From: Planctomycetota bacterium
GTDB taxonomy: Bacteria > Planctomycetota > PLA2 > JAEUHO01
Assembly: GCA_026647295.1 (NCBI GenBank)
Contig: JAPKHB010000245.1
Span: 1-6,103, forward strand
Reading direction: 5' to 3'
Length of the DNA stretch: 6,103 nucleotides
Part shown: positions 1 to 5,195 of the stretch, one piece after another
How positions within the stretch are numbered: position 1 is the first letter of the stretch
How the letters are laid out: the number at the start of each line of letters is the position of its first letter
Notes under the pieces: generated by a model
Databases searched by the model: none
Told to the model about the DNA's origin: nothing
Seen by the model: only the letters and a program-made list of their open reading frames with translations
Position numbers and translations under genes: made by a program

Positions 1-124
1 TCTCTCCGCCCAGCCGGATGTACGCCGCGCGGGCCTCCCGCGCCGACTCGACCGCCTCCCCGCGCGGCACGGGGATCCCCGCCGCCGAAAAGCAGGCCTT
101 GGCCTGGTACTCGTGGAGCTTCAC
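1..124 (-). CDS. sucC: Succinyl-CoA synthetase (ADP-forming) beta subunit, N-terminal part
   Basis: Only the first 41 codons are present; the gene runs off the left edge. The protein opens VKLHEYQAKACF and continues AAGIPVPRGEAVESAREA, which matches the conserved start of SucC (typically M-x-LHEYQAK, then G-x-P-x-P-x-G and an acidic/Ala helix) at the beginning of its ATP-grasp domain. In the family, SucC pairs with SucD and interconverts succinyl-CoA and succinate with ATP formation in the TCA cycle, in the cytoplasm. I chose GTG at 124-122 because it sits directly before KLHEYQAK and has a GGGAGG ribosome-binding site eight bases upstream (138-133). An in-frame ATG at 157-155 adds eleven residues with no family counterpart and overlaps the predicted -10 hexamer, so it is unlikely to be used. 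sucD would be expected beyond the edge. Identification is strong despite the truncation. Confidence 0.9.
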   Translation of the reverse strand, partial: MKLHEYQAKACFSAAGIPVPRGEAVESAREARAAYIRLGGE

Positions 125-155
125 CTGCGGCGCCTCCCGAACGGTGACGGGGCGC

Positions 156-161
156 ATCCTA
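156..161 (-). promoter_or_regulatory. Predicted -10 element (TAGGAT) of sucC
   Basis: TAGGAT reads on the minus strand 31 bases before the sucC GTG. Transcription starting about 7 bases downstream would leave a leader of roughly 25 bases that contains the GGGAGG site. The hexamer matches the TA[C/G][G/A][C/A]T pattern before the other genes here. No convincing TTGACA-like -35 is seen. The upstream 200-162 segment resembles the rplS promoter region. Confidence 0.5.
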
Positions 162-220
162 CGACCCAGGCCCGCGGTCCCCGCGCTTTGGACGGGGCCC
201 GACGGCCCACGCGGCCGGCC

Positions 221-251
221 GCCCGCCGCGGCGCCACCGTCCGCGGCGGCC
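221..251 (-). terminator. Hairpin downstream of the toroid gene, possible terminator
   Basis: CCGCCGCGG (223-231) and CCGCGGCGG (241-249) form a perfect 9-bp inverted repeat with a 9-base loop, eight bases beyond the stop codon of the gene ending at 257. There is no T-run after it, so it is not a classical intrinsic terminator. It could slow polymerase, protect the mRNA 3' end, or be a by-product of the GC-rich composition. It separates that gene from the sucC promoter. Confidence 0.35.
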
Positions 252-256
252 TTCGT

Positions 257-1792
257 TCAGTCGCCGGTGACGACCGGCCCGCCGGGCACGAGGCCGTGGG
301 TCGCGCGCTTGAGGTACAGCAGCGCGAAGCAGGTATCCAGCACGTCCTTGGGCTCGTGCGTGGAGTCGGTCATCCAGAACACCCCGGGACGCTCCTCCGT
401 CCCCTTGCGCTCCAGCGGGACCTTCACCGTCACGGGGCGCTGCCGCGCCAGGATCTCCTGCGCCCCGAGGGGGTACCACAGGCGCTTGCCCACCAGCCGC
501 TTTCCGAGGATGTCCATCGTCCGCTCGACGCAATAGAGGTAGTAGATGTGGTAGCCGTAGCGGCTCGCAGGGTTCGTGAACGACGACCAGTTCCGGTCGA
601 GCCAGGCCAGCCCGTCGTTCAGGCTGGTGTCGATCTGTTTGAGCAGGCCCGAATCGACCAAGTGCTTGCGGGTACGGTTGTCCTTGGCGAGCGCCTCGCG
701 GGCGATCAGCAGATTGGCCAGCCCGCATGCGGTCATCGATCCGGTCGCCACGCCCTCCGTGCCGTCCGGGCTGCCCTTGATGTAGACGAAGCCTCGGGCC
801 CGGTCCTTGATCGGGCCGTAGTCGTGGCCCTGATAGCCGGGATTGTGGCGTTCGTGCTCCGGGCCGTCCGGCTCCTGATGGTCCAACGTGAACGCGACGA
901 TGTCCAGCCAGACCTGCGGATCCACCTTGATGCCAAAGCGCTGCGCGCTGTACAGCGCCAGGGCGGCGAGCTGCGTGCTCGACAGGTCCTGGTTGGCGTG
1001 CGGCGGGGCGTTCGTGCTGCGCGTCCAGCGCGCCCCGCGACCCCCGCCCAGCGTGAGCACCGGTGCGTTGTAGCGCCAGCCGAGCCGCTCCTTGGGAAGC
1101 CCCCCTTCGGTCGGCATCCCACGCCGGGCGACCAGGCCATCCACGAGTTCCTGCATCCACTCCCGATCCTTGGGGTCGCGGATCTTGAGCTTGCCCTTCG
1201 ACACCGCCGACTTGCTCGCCGAGGTCTTCTTGTGCTGGTCGTACTTCGCCGTCAGCGCCAGGATCATGGCCGAGACCTCGTACGCGCTCCCGGCCTGGGT
1301 GTGGTGCCAGGTGAAGCCCTGGCCGTCCTGGCCGTCCCAGCGCTCGGTGATGGTGTGCGTCTCGCGCAGCCAGTTGAAGCCTTTCTGGATCACGGGGTGG
1401 TCCGGGTCGACCTCGCACTTGAGCAGCGTATAGAGCGCGAGCGCCGTCGGCCCGGCCGGGTGACGGTACTGGGGGCCGTCCCCGCCGCCGTACAGCCGCT
1501 CGCCCTTGATCAGGCCGAAGTGCGCAAACTCGGTGTCGCGCTCGGTGAAGTAGTCCGGCCGCGCGAGCAACCAGTTGACCCCTTCGGTGAGTGCCTTGTT
1601 CACCTGCTCGTGGAAGGGCACCTCCTTGTCGCCGAGGTCCTCCCCCTCTTCCTTGCCCTCTTCCTTGCCCCCTTCAGGGCCGGGCGCCTCGTCCCCGCGC
1701 GCCAAGGGCCCCGGGCCGAGCAGGCCCCCGACGGTCAGACCGGCCAGGCAGGCCAGCCAGGCCCCCCAGACGTGCAAGCGGCGGAGCGGCAT
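257..1792 (-). CDS. Exported prenyltransferase/squalene-oxidase-repeat (alpha/alpha toroid) protein
   Basis: The product is 511 residues. It opens with a signal peptide (R4-R5, hydrophobic stretch about 9-26, likely cut after ARG at 31-33), followed by an acidic Gly/Lys/Glu linker (about 37-57) with a duplicated GKEE unit. The rest shows the alternating helix pattern of terpenoid-cyclase-like toroids: AGPTALALYTLLKC near 113-126, GSAYEVSAMILALTAKYD, SSTQLAALALYSAQRFG, GSMTACGLANLLIA, YGYHIYYLYCVERTM and, near the C-terminus, DVLDTCFALLYLKRAT. It is shorter than true squalene-hopene cyclases (about 630 residues) and I see no DxDD catalytic motif, so cyclase activity should not be assumed. Similar secreted toroid proteins of unknown function are, to my knowledge, common in Planctomycetota. 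The ATG is well placed: GGAGG at 1802-1798 with a 5-base spacer and a -10-like TACACT at 1822-1817. Its first 119 bases overlap the open frame of the upstream esterase. The fold assignment is fairly secure; the function is unknown. Confidence 0.82.
   Translation of the reverse strand: MPLRRLHVWGAWLACLAGLTVGGLLGPGPLARGDEAPGPEGGKEEGKEEGEDLGDKEVPFHEQVNKALTEGVNWLLARPDYFTERDTEFAHFGLIKGERLYGGGDGPQYRHPAGPTALALYTLLKCEVDPDHPVIQKGFNWLRETHTITERWDGQDGQGFTWHHTQAGSAYEVSAMILALTAKYDQHKKTSASKSAVSKGKLKIRDPKDREWMQELVDGLVARRGMPTEGGLPKERLGWRYNAPVLTLGGGRGARWTRSTNAPPHANQDLSSTQLAALALYSAQRFGIKVDPQVWLDIVAFTLDHQEPDGPEHERHNPGYQGHDYGPIKDRARGFVYIKGSPDGTEGVATGSMTACGLANLLIAREALAKDNRTRKHLVDSGLLKQIDTSLNDGLAWLDRNWSSFTNPASRYGYHIYYLYCVERTMDILGKRLVGKRLWYPLGAQEILARQRPVTVKVPLERKGTEERPGVFWMTDSTHEPKDVLDTCFALLYLKRATHGLVPGGPVVTGD
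1644..1667 (-). repeat. Tandem 12-bp repeat encoding GKEE-GKEE
   Basis: CCCTCTTCCTTG (plus-strand reading) occurs twice in tandem without a mismatch. On the coding strand it gives the duplicated Gly-Lys-Glu-Glu unit in the charged linker after the signal peptide. The unit is a multiple of three, so gain or loss of copies keeps the frame. It is probably a slippage-prone linker of variable length. Confidence 0.75.
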
Positions 1793-2864
1793 CGAAACCT
1801 CCGTGAGGACCCCGCCAGTGTACGGCAGCCCTGCGGCAGCCCTCCAGCGACGCCCCCGACGCCGCCCCGGTCAGCGCCCGCGCCAGCGCCGGCAGGCTCT
1901 CATCGTAGCGGTAGGAAAGCTGGCGATGGTCGTCCTCGAACTCGTGGTACGCGTGCTCCACGCCGGCCGCCTCGAGCCGGGCGTGCAGGATGCGGGCCCC
2001 GTGGTGCAGGTGGTACTCGTCCCGCGTCCCGCACTCGATCCACAGCAGGCGCAGGCCCCGCAGGGCCTCCGCGTGCGGCGCGACCAGTTCGACCGGGTCC
2101 CGGCGCGCCCAGCGCGCCCACACCTCGGGGCGCCGCTCGCCCGTGCCCTCCACGAAGGGCAGCGCGATGCCATGGGCCTCGGTCGGATCGGGCGAATAGA
2201 AGTGGGCCATCGCCACGATGTTGAGCGCCGGGAACAGCGCCGCGGGCAACTTCGGCCACCGGCGCGCCCGCAGCCCGGCCAGGAATCCGCCCAGGCCTCC
2301 CTCGCGGCGCAGCCCGTCCACGGCGCGCGGCAGGTCCGGGCCGTAGCAGTACTCGAAGTAGGCGTCGCCACTGTGGCACGCCACGGCCGCGAAGGTGTCG
2401 GCGTGCTCCAGGCCCATCATCAGGGCGCCGTAGCCGCCGCTGCTCTTGCCGAAGACGCCGCGGTGCGCGCGGCCCGCGAGCACGGGGAACGTGCGCTCGG
2501 CCCAGGGGACGAGTTCCTCGCAGATGTGCCGTGCCCACGGCCCGACCGCGGGGGAGTCGATGTACTGGTTTCCGCCCAGGGCGGTCATCCCGTCCACCAT
2601 CACGACGGCGACCGGCGGCATCCGGCCCCCGTCGATCAACCGGTCCAGTCGCGCGGGCAGGCTCTCCTGGTACCAGTCGTAGGCCAGGAAGGAGCGGCCG
2701 GTCCCGGTGAAGCCCGCCAGCGCGAAGAGCACCGGCACGCGCTGCCCCCCGACGACGGCCGCCTCGGGCAGATACACCGGCACCTCGCGCAGCGCCGGAT
2801 CGCCGAGCGGGTTGCCCGCCAGCAGGCGGCTCGAGGTGCGGTGGATCTGGACCTGCCCGGCCAC
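1674..2864 (-). CDS. Esterase-D-type alpha/beta hydrolase, with C-terminal extension
   Basis: The first ~333 residues match the putative esterase family (PF00756 type): SRLLAGNPLGDPALREVPVYLP near the start, then LFALAGFTGTG, the nucleophile motif G139-K-S-S-G143 with Ser141, and a likely triad Asp282 (GTRDEYHLHHG) and His313 (DDHRQLSYRY). The family includes carbohydrate esterases, S-formylglutathione hydrolases and enterochelin-esterase-like enzymes; the substrate here is unknown. No signal peptide is seen, so it is probably cytoplasmic. The start is GTG 2864-2862, chosen because it directly precedes the conserved N-terminus and no ATG lies near; it has no ribosome-binding site, but TACACT sits 9 bases upstream. 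The conserved fold should end near residue 333 (about 1866). The frame then stays open for 63 Ala/Gly/Arg/Pro-rich residues to a TGA at 1674, overlapping the next gene by 119 bases. This tail is probably not a functional domain; a lost stop or a single-base error is likely. Confidence 0.83.
   Translation of the reverse strand: MAGQVQIHRTSSRLLAGNPLGDPALREVPVYLPEAAVVGGQRVPVLFALAGFTGTGRSFLAYDWYQESLPARLDRLIDGGRMPPVAVVMVDGMTALGGNQYIDSPAVGPWARHICEELVPWAERTFPVLAGRAHRGVFGKSSGGYGALMMGLEHADTFAAVACHSGDAYFEYCYGPDLPRAVDGLRREGGLGGFLAGLRARRWPKLPAALFPALNIVAMAHFYSPDPTEAHGIALPFVEGTGERRPEVWARWARRDPVELVAPHAEALRGLRLLWIECGTRDEYHLHHGARILHARLEAAGVEHAYHEFEDDHRQLSYRYDESLPALARALTGAASGASLEGCRRAAVHWRGPHGGFDAAPPLARLGGLAGLPGRSDRRGPARPGALGARGRGARP
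1817..1822 (-). promoter_or_regulatory. Predicted -10 element (TACACT) of the toroid gene
   Basis: TACACT lies 24 bases before the ATG at 1792, leaving a predicted leader of about 17 bases that contains the GGAGG site. It is the same hexamer as upstream of the esterase. It lies past the expected end of the esterase fold, which suggests the toroid gene can be transcribed independently of the esterase. Confidence 0.5.
1823..1843 (-). repeat. 10-bp direct repeat abutting the -10, possible regulator site
   Basis: CGGCAGCCCT (plus strand) occurs at 1823-1832 and again at 1834-1843, an exact repeat with an 11-base period, about one helical turn. On the coding strand the two AGGGCTGCCG copies sit immediately upstream of TACACT and fill the spacer and -35 area. 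The location fits a protein-binding site for a regulator; coincidence in GC-rich DNA is the alternative. Confidence 0.45.
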
Positions 2865-2873
2865 GCGGCCCGG

Positions 2874-2879
2874 AGTGTA
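2874..2879 (-). promoter_or_regulatory. Predicted leaderless promoter -10 (TACACT) of the esterase
   Basis: TACACT is separated from the esterase GTG by only nine bases (CCGGGCCGC). Bacterial transcription normally starts about 7 bases after the -10, so the mRNA would begin at or within two or three bases of the start codon. The absence of any Shine-Dalgarno sequence agrees with this. Confidence 0.55.
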
Positions 2880-2922
2880 GCGGCGCCGCGCGTCGCCCCG
2901 CCGGAGCGCCCCCCATCCCAGG

Positions 2923-2928
2923 TACGCT
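2923..2928 (+). promoter_or_regulatory. Predicted leaderless promoter -10 (TACGCT) of the gene at 2936
   Basis: TACGCT is followed by seven bases (GGGCCCC) and then the GTG start, so the predicted first transcribed base is the start codon itself. It lies inside a short inverted repeat, CCCAG-GTACG-CTGGG (2917-2931). It is divergent from the esterase promoter, the two -10 hexamers being 43 bases apart. Confidence 0.55.
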
Positions 2929-2935
2929 GGGCCCC

Positions 2936-3616
2936 GTGACCCCGCCCGCCCGCCGCCGCCTGGGGCTCCTCTTGAGCCTCGCCACCGCTGGCGTGCTGGC
3001 CGCGCTGGCCCTCGCCCCGCGACCCGAGGCCCTGATCCCGCTGCGCGAGCCCCCGCGGCCCGAACCGCCGGGCCACTCCCCCCGCATGCCGCCGCCCGAC
3101 CTGGACGGGTTGCGCCCCCCCGCGGTGGCGGACGACGCGCAGGCCCGGGCCGAACGCAACCGCCTCGCCCGCCGCTGGCACGCCCTGCTGGATGCGTTGG
3201 AGCAAGGCGCTGCCGAGGCTTGGGAAGCCGAACGCGTGGAGGCCCGCCTGTGGCTCTGGCGCCGCGCCCTGGGCGAAGTCGACGAGGTTGCGCTGCACCG
3301 CCACCTGGCGGGGCTCCTCGAACGCGAGGTGCGCCGGCTCGCCTGGCAGGCCGAGCGCGGCCTGGCCGGCCCCGGGCTGCTCGAACGGGCGCAGGTCGTA
3401 CTCGAGCGCGAGCGGCATCTGGCGGGTCTGCCGCCCGGGCCGCACGCCCCGGAAGGCTACGAAGCCCTGCGCCGCGCCCATTGCGAACGCGAGCAGGCCC
3501 GCCTGGACAGCCTCGTCCACAACGGGCTGCGCACGCACGAGGACGCGCGCAGCGAGAGCCGGCGGCTCGACCTGGAGTTCCCACCGGTCCCCGAAAGCGC
3601 CCGCCCGGGGGGCTGA
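2936..3616 (+). CDS. Membrane-anchored or exported helical protein, function unknown
   Basis: I do not recognise this 226-residue protein. It starts with a basic segment (ARRR, 5-8), then one hydrophobic stretch of about 19 residues (9-27), which is either an uncleaved N-terminal anchor or a signal peptide. A Pro-rich linker follows (about 28-60, with PRPEPPGHSPRMPPP-like sequence), then an Arg/Glu/Leu/Ala-rich region (about 65-205) that reads as long charged helices and possibly coiled coil, for example RHLAGLLEREVRRLAWQAER. There is no lipobox and only one Cys, in AHCEREQ. The layout of anchor, stiff linker and helical domain suggests a periplasmic scaffold or adaptor, but that is inference. 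The GTG was chosen because it leads straight into the hydrophobic N-terminus and lies 7 bases after a -10-like TACGCT; there is no ribosome-binding site. It is transcribed away from the esterase and converges on the lipoprotein gene. Confidence 0.68.
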   Translation: MTPPARRRLGLLLSLATAGVLAALALAPRPEALIPLREPPRPEPPGHSPRMPPPDLDGLRPPAVADDAQARAERNRLARRWHALLDALEQGAAEAWEAERVEARLWLWRRALGEVDEVALHRHLAGLLEREVRRLAWQAERGLAGPGLLERAQVVLERERHLAGLPPGPHAPEGYEALRRAHCEREQARLDSLVHNGLRTHEDARSESRRLDLEFPPVPESARPGG

Positions 3617-3720
3617 CCCGCCCGACGCACGCAGGCGCCGCCCGCACACCGCGCAAGCGCCCCCGGCTCCGTTGAGGGCGGCAAGCCGGCGCGGCCCCTC
3701 CGGTTCGCGCTGCGGCCCGG
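3617..3720. other. Gap between convergent genes, weak hairpins
   Basis: This 104-base gap lies between two genes that end toward each other. GCCGCCC (3637-3643) can pair with GGGCGGC (3676-3682), GCGCAAGCGC (3651-3660) is self-complementary around AA, and CCGGCT (3663-3668) can pair with AGCCGG (3684-3689). These alternatives could act as a shared two-way terminator, but none has a T-run. I see no small gene in the gap. Confidence 0.3.
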
Positions 3721-4443
3721 CTACGAGCCCAGCGGCATCCAGCGCCACGCGCCGTCCACCCAGCGCAGCGTGCCGCCCACCCGCAGCATGGGCGCACGCT
3801 CCAGGACGGTCTCGTGACGCCCGCGGGCGGCGCGCCCGTTCGCCGTTACCCGCAACAGGACGGGCTGCCGCGTGTCGCGGGTGCGCCGAAGGCGCAGGAT
3901 CAGGAGCCGGCGCGCGGTGACGGTGAGGCCCGTCCCGATCAGGACTCGGGGATTGCTCATCGCGCTCATCTGCGCCTCGTCGCCGACGAAGCGCAGCGTG
4001 ACGACCGTATCGTCCCCCTGGCGGTCGTCGCGGCGCTCCACGAGGCCGCTGAAGCCCTCGCGGTTGAGCGTGAGCGCCTGGGCGAAGTACTCGGTGCTGG
4101 CCACGACCTCGACCTCGTCGCCCAGGATCCACTGCGGGTTGCGCCGGTGGTCGATCCATGCGTCCACCGGCGCCAGGTCCTCGGGGCGCAAGCGCACCTG
4201 GCGGCCCCCGGGGGGCGTGCCGCGCACGCCGCCCGACGCCGGGGTCGCGCCGGGAGCCCCGGGGCCCCCGGCCAAGGGCGCGGGTTCCGGGGGGGTGGCC
4301 GCCGGCACCCGGCTCGCCAGCCCCAGGCGGTGGGACAGCGTCGGCCCATGGCACGCCGCCAGCGGGAGCAGCGCCAGGAGCCCCGCCAGGGCCGCGCCGC
4401 CCCGCGCGGCCGGCCTCCGAGGTTGCGCCCAGCCGACCTGCAT
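3721..4443 (-). CDS. Predicted lipoprotein, function unknown
   Basis: The product is 240 residues with a lipoprotein signal: basic residues (R9, R10, R14), hydrophobic ALAGLLALLPLAA (18-30) and lipobox L-A-A-C with the lipidated Cys at 31. After a Pro/Gly/Ala-rich linker (about 46-80) comes a domain that looks mostly beta: WILGDEVEVVASTEYFAQ (105-122), then DDTVVTLRFVGDE, NPRVLIGTGLTVTARRLLILRLRR, and a Trp-rich end, LRWVDGAWRWMP. I do not recognise the family; the alternating strands would suit an envelope-associated beta-sandwich. The start is ATG 4443-4441, with GGAGG and a 6-base spacer, and it gives a clean signal peptide. An alternative ATG at 4545 overlaps the riboflavin synthase stop as ATGA but would add 34 Arg-rich residues ahead of the signal and has a poor ribosome-binding site. 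It is probably the last gene of the trmD-ribE unit, 98 bases after ribE. Confidence 0.72.
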   Translation of the reverse strand: MQVGWAQPRRPAARGGAALAGLLALLPLAACHGPTLSHRLGLASRVPAATPPEPAPLAGGPGAPGATPASGGVRGTPPGGRQVRLRPEDLAPVDAWIDHRRNPQWILGDEVEVVASTEYFAQALTLNREGFSGLVERRDDRQGDDTVVTLRFVGDEAQMSAMSNPRVLIGTGLTVTARRLLILRLRRTRDTRQPVLLRVTANGRAARGRHETVLERAPMLRVGGTLRWVDGAWRWMPLGS

Positions 4444-4541
4444 GCCCAGCCTCCGCCGCCCTCGGCCCCGCGGCCCGGCATCCGCCGCGCGCTCCGGGTC
4501 GCCCGGGAGGCGCCTGGCGGCCGCGCCCCACCACGCCAGGA

Positions 4542-5195
4542 TCATCGGCTCGCCGGCCGGGCCCCGCCAGCCCCCGCCGGGCCGAGGCCCAGACGCGCCA
4601 GGTGATGCTCCACCCAGCGCCCGAGCGGGTCGAGTTCGACATTGAGGCGGGTGCCCGGCCCGGCCGCCCCCAGCGTGGTGACGGCGAGCGTGTGGGGGAT
4701 CAGGTAGACGCTGAACGCCTCCCCCTCGCCCTCCGGCCACACCTCCCCGACGGTCAGGCTCACGCCGTCCAACGCGACGCTGCCCTTGGGCAGCACCCCG
4801 CCGGAGAGCCCGCGGGGCAGTCCCACCACGAGCCTCACCTCCGCGCCCCGGGCCTCGCGCGCGAGCACCTCGGCGACCCCGTCGACGTGCCCCTGCACCC
4901 AGTGCCCGCCGAGCGCGTCCCCCACCCGCAGTGCGCCCTCCAGGTTCACCCGCGCCCCAGGCGCCCGTTCGCCCAGCGTCGTGCGCCGAAGCGTCTCCGG
5001 CACGACGTCGAAGGCGAGCGCGCCTCCCGCCACCTCCACGACCGTGAGGCACACGCCGTCCACGGCGACGCTCTCCCCCGGCCGCGGCTCCGGCCAGGCG
5101 CGGAGCGGCTCCACCACGAGCCGAAGCGCCCCCGCGGGGCCGGGCGCACGCGCCTCCCGCACGCGTCCCTGGTGGGTCACGAGCCCCGTGAACAC
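4542..5195 (-). CDS. ribE: Riboflavin synthase (alpha subunit)
   Basis: The product is 217 residues, the normal length. The enzyme dismutates two 6,7-dimethyl-8-ribityllumazine molecules into riboflavin and a pyrimidinedione, the last step of vitamin B2 synthesis. It has the N-terminal FTGLV signature and two homologous barrels: the first (about 1-97) carries VDGVCLTVVEV with Cys49 and VPETLRRTTLG, the second (about 98-195) carries LDGVSLTVGEV with Ser146 and IPHTLAVTTLG. GGHWVQGHVDGV (96-107) links them. Asp189 in NVELDPLGR and Cys49/Ser146 correspond to residues implicated in catalysis in the E. coli enzyme. The start is GTG 5195-5193, the only one giving the conserved M-F-T-G end; upstream is a G-run (GGGGGGG, 4-base spacer) that may act as the ribosome-binding site. 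It overlaps trmD by 19 bases, so translation is probably coupled. No other rib gene and no FMN riboswitch is seen nearby. Confidence 0.95.
   Translation of the reverse strand: MFTGLVTHQGRVREARAPGPAGALRLVVEPLRAWPEPRPGESVAVDGVCLTVVEVAGGALAFDVVPETLRRTTLGERAPGARVNLEGALRVGDALGGHWVQGHVDGVAEVLAREARGAEVRLVVGLPRGLSGGVLPKGSVALDGVSLTVGEVWPEGEGEAFSVYLIPHTLAVTTLGAAGPGTRLNVELDPLGRWVEHHLARLGLGPAGAGGARPASR

Noticed and set aside
125..157. ATG at 157-155 as the sucC start
   Set aside because: It adds eleven residues absent from the family, lacks a good ribosome-binding site and overlaps the predicted -10. The GTG at 124 has GGGAGG and matches the family start.
1748..1792. Lipobox at Cys15 of the toroid protein
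   Set aside because: The residues before it read A-W-L-A-C, with Trp at -3, which does not fit the lipobox. A standard signal peptide with cleavage after ARG fits better.
113..2224. 703-codon open frame on the plus strand across the toroid gene and part of the esterase
   Set aside because: It is antisense to two genes with clear family signatures. Its product is an Arg/Ala/Val-rich composition artefact of high-GC DNA with no recognisable motif.
4444..4545. ATG at 4545-4543 (ATGA overlap with ribE) as the lipoprotein start
   Set aside because: It would put 34 mostly Arg/Gly/Pro residues before the signal peptide and has a weak ribosome-binding site, whereas ATG 4443 has GGAGG at good spacing. 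Kept as a stated alternative.
2636..4642. 668-codon open frame on the minus strand from the esterase through the 2936 gene to ribE
   Set aside because: It is out of frame with the esterase, lipoprotein and ribE and antisense to the 2936 gene. It has no domain signature.
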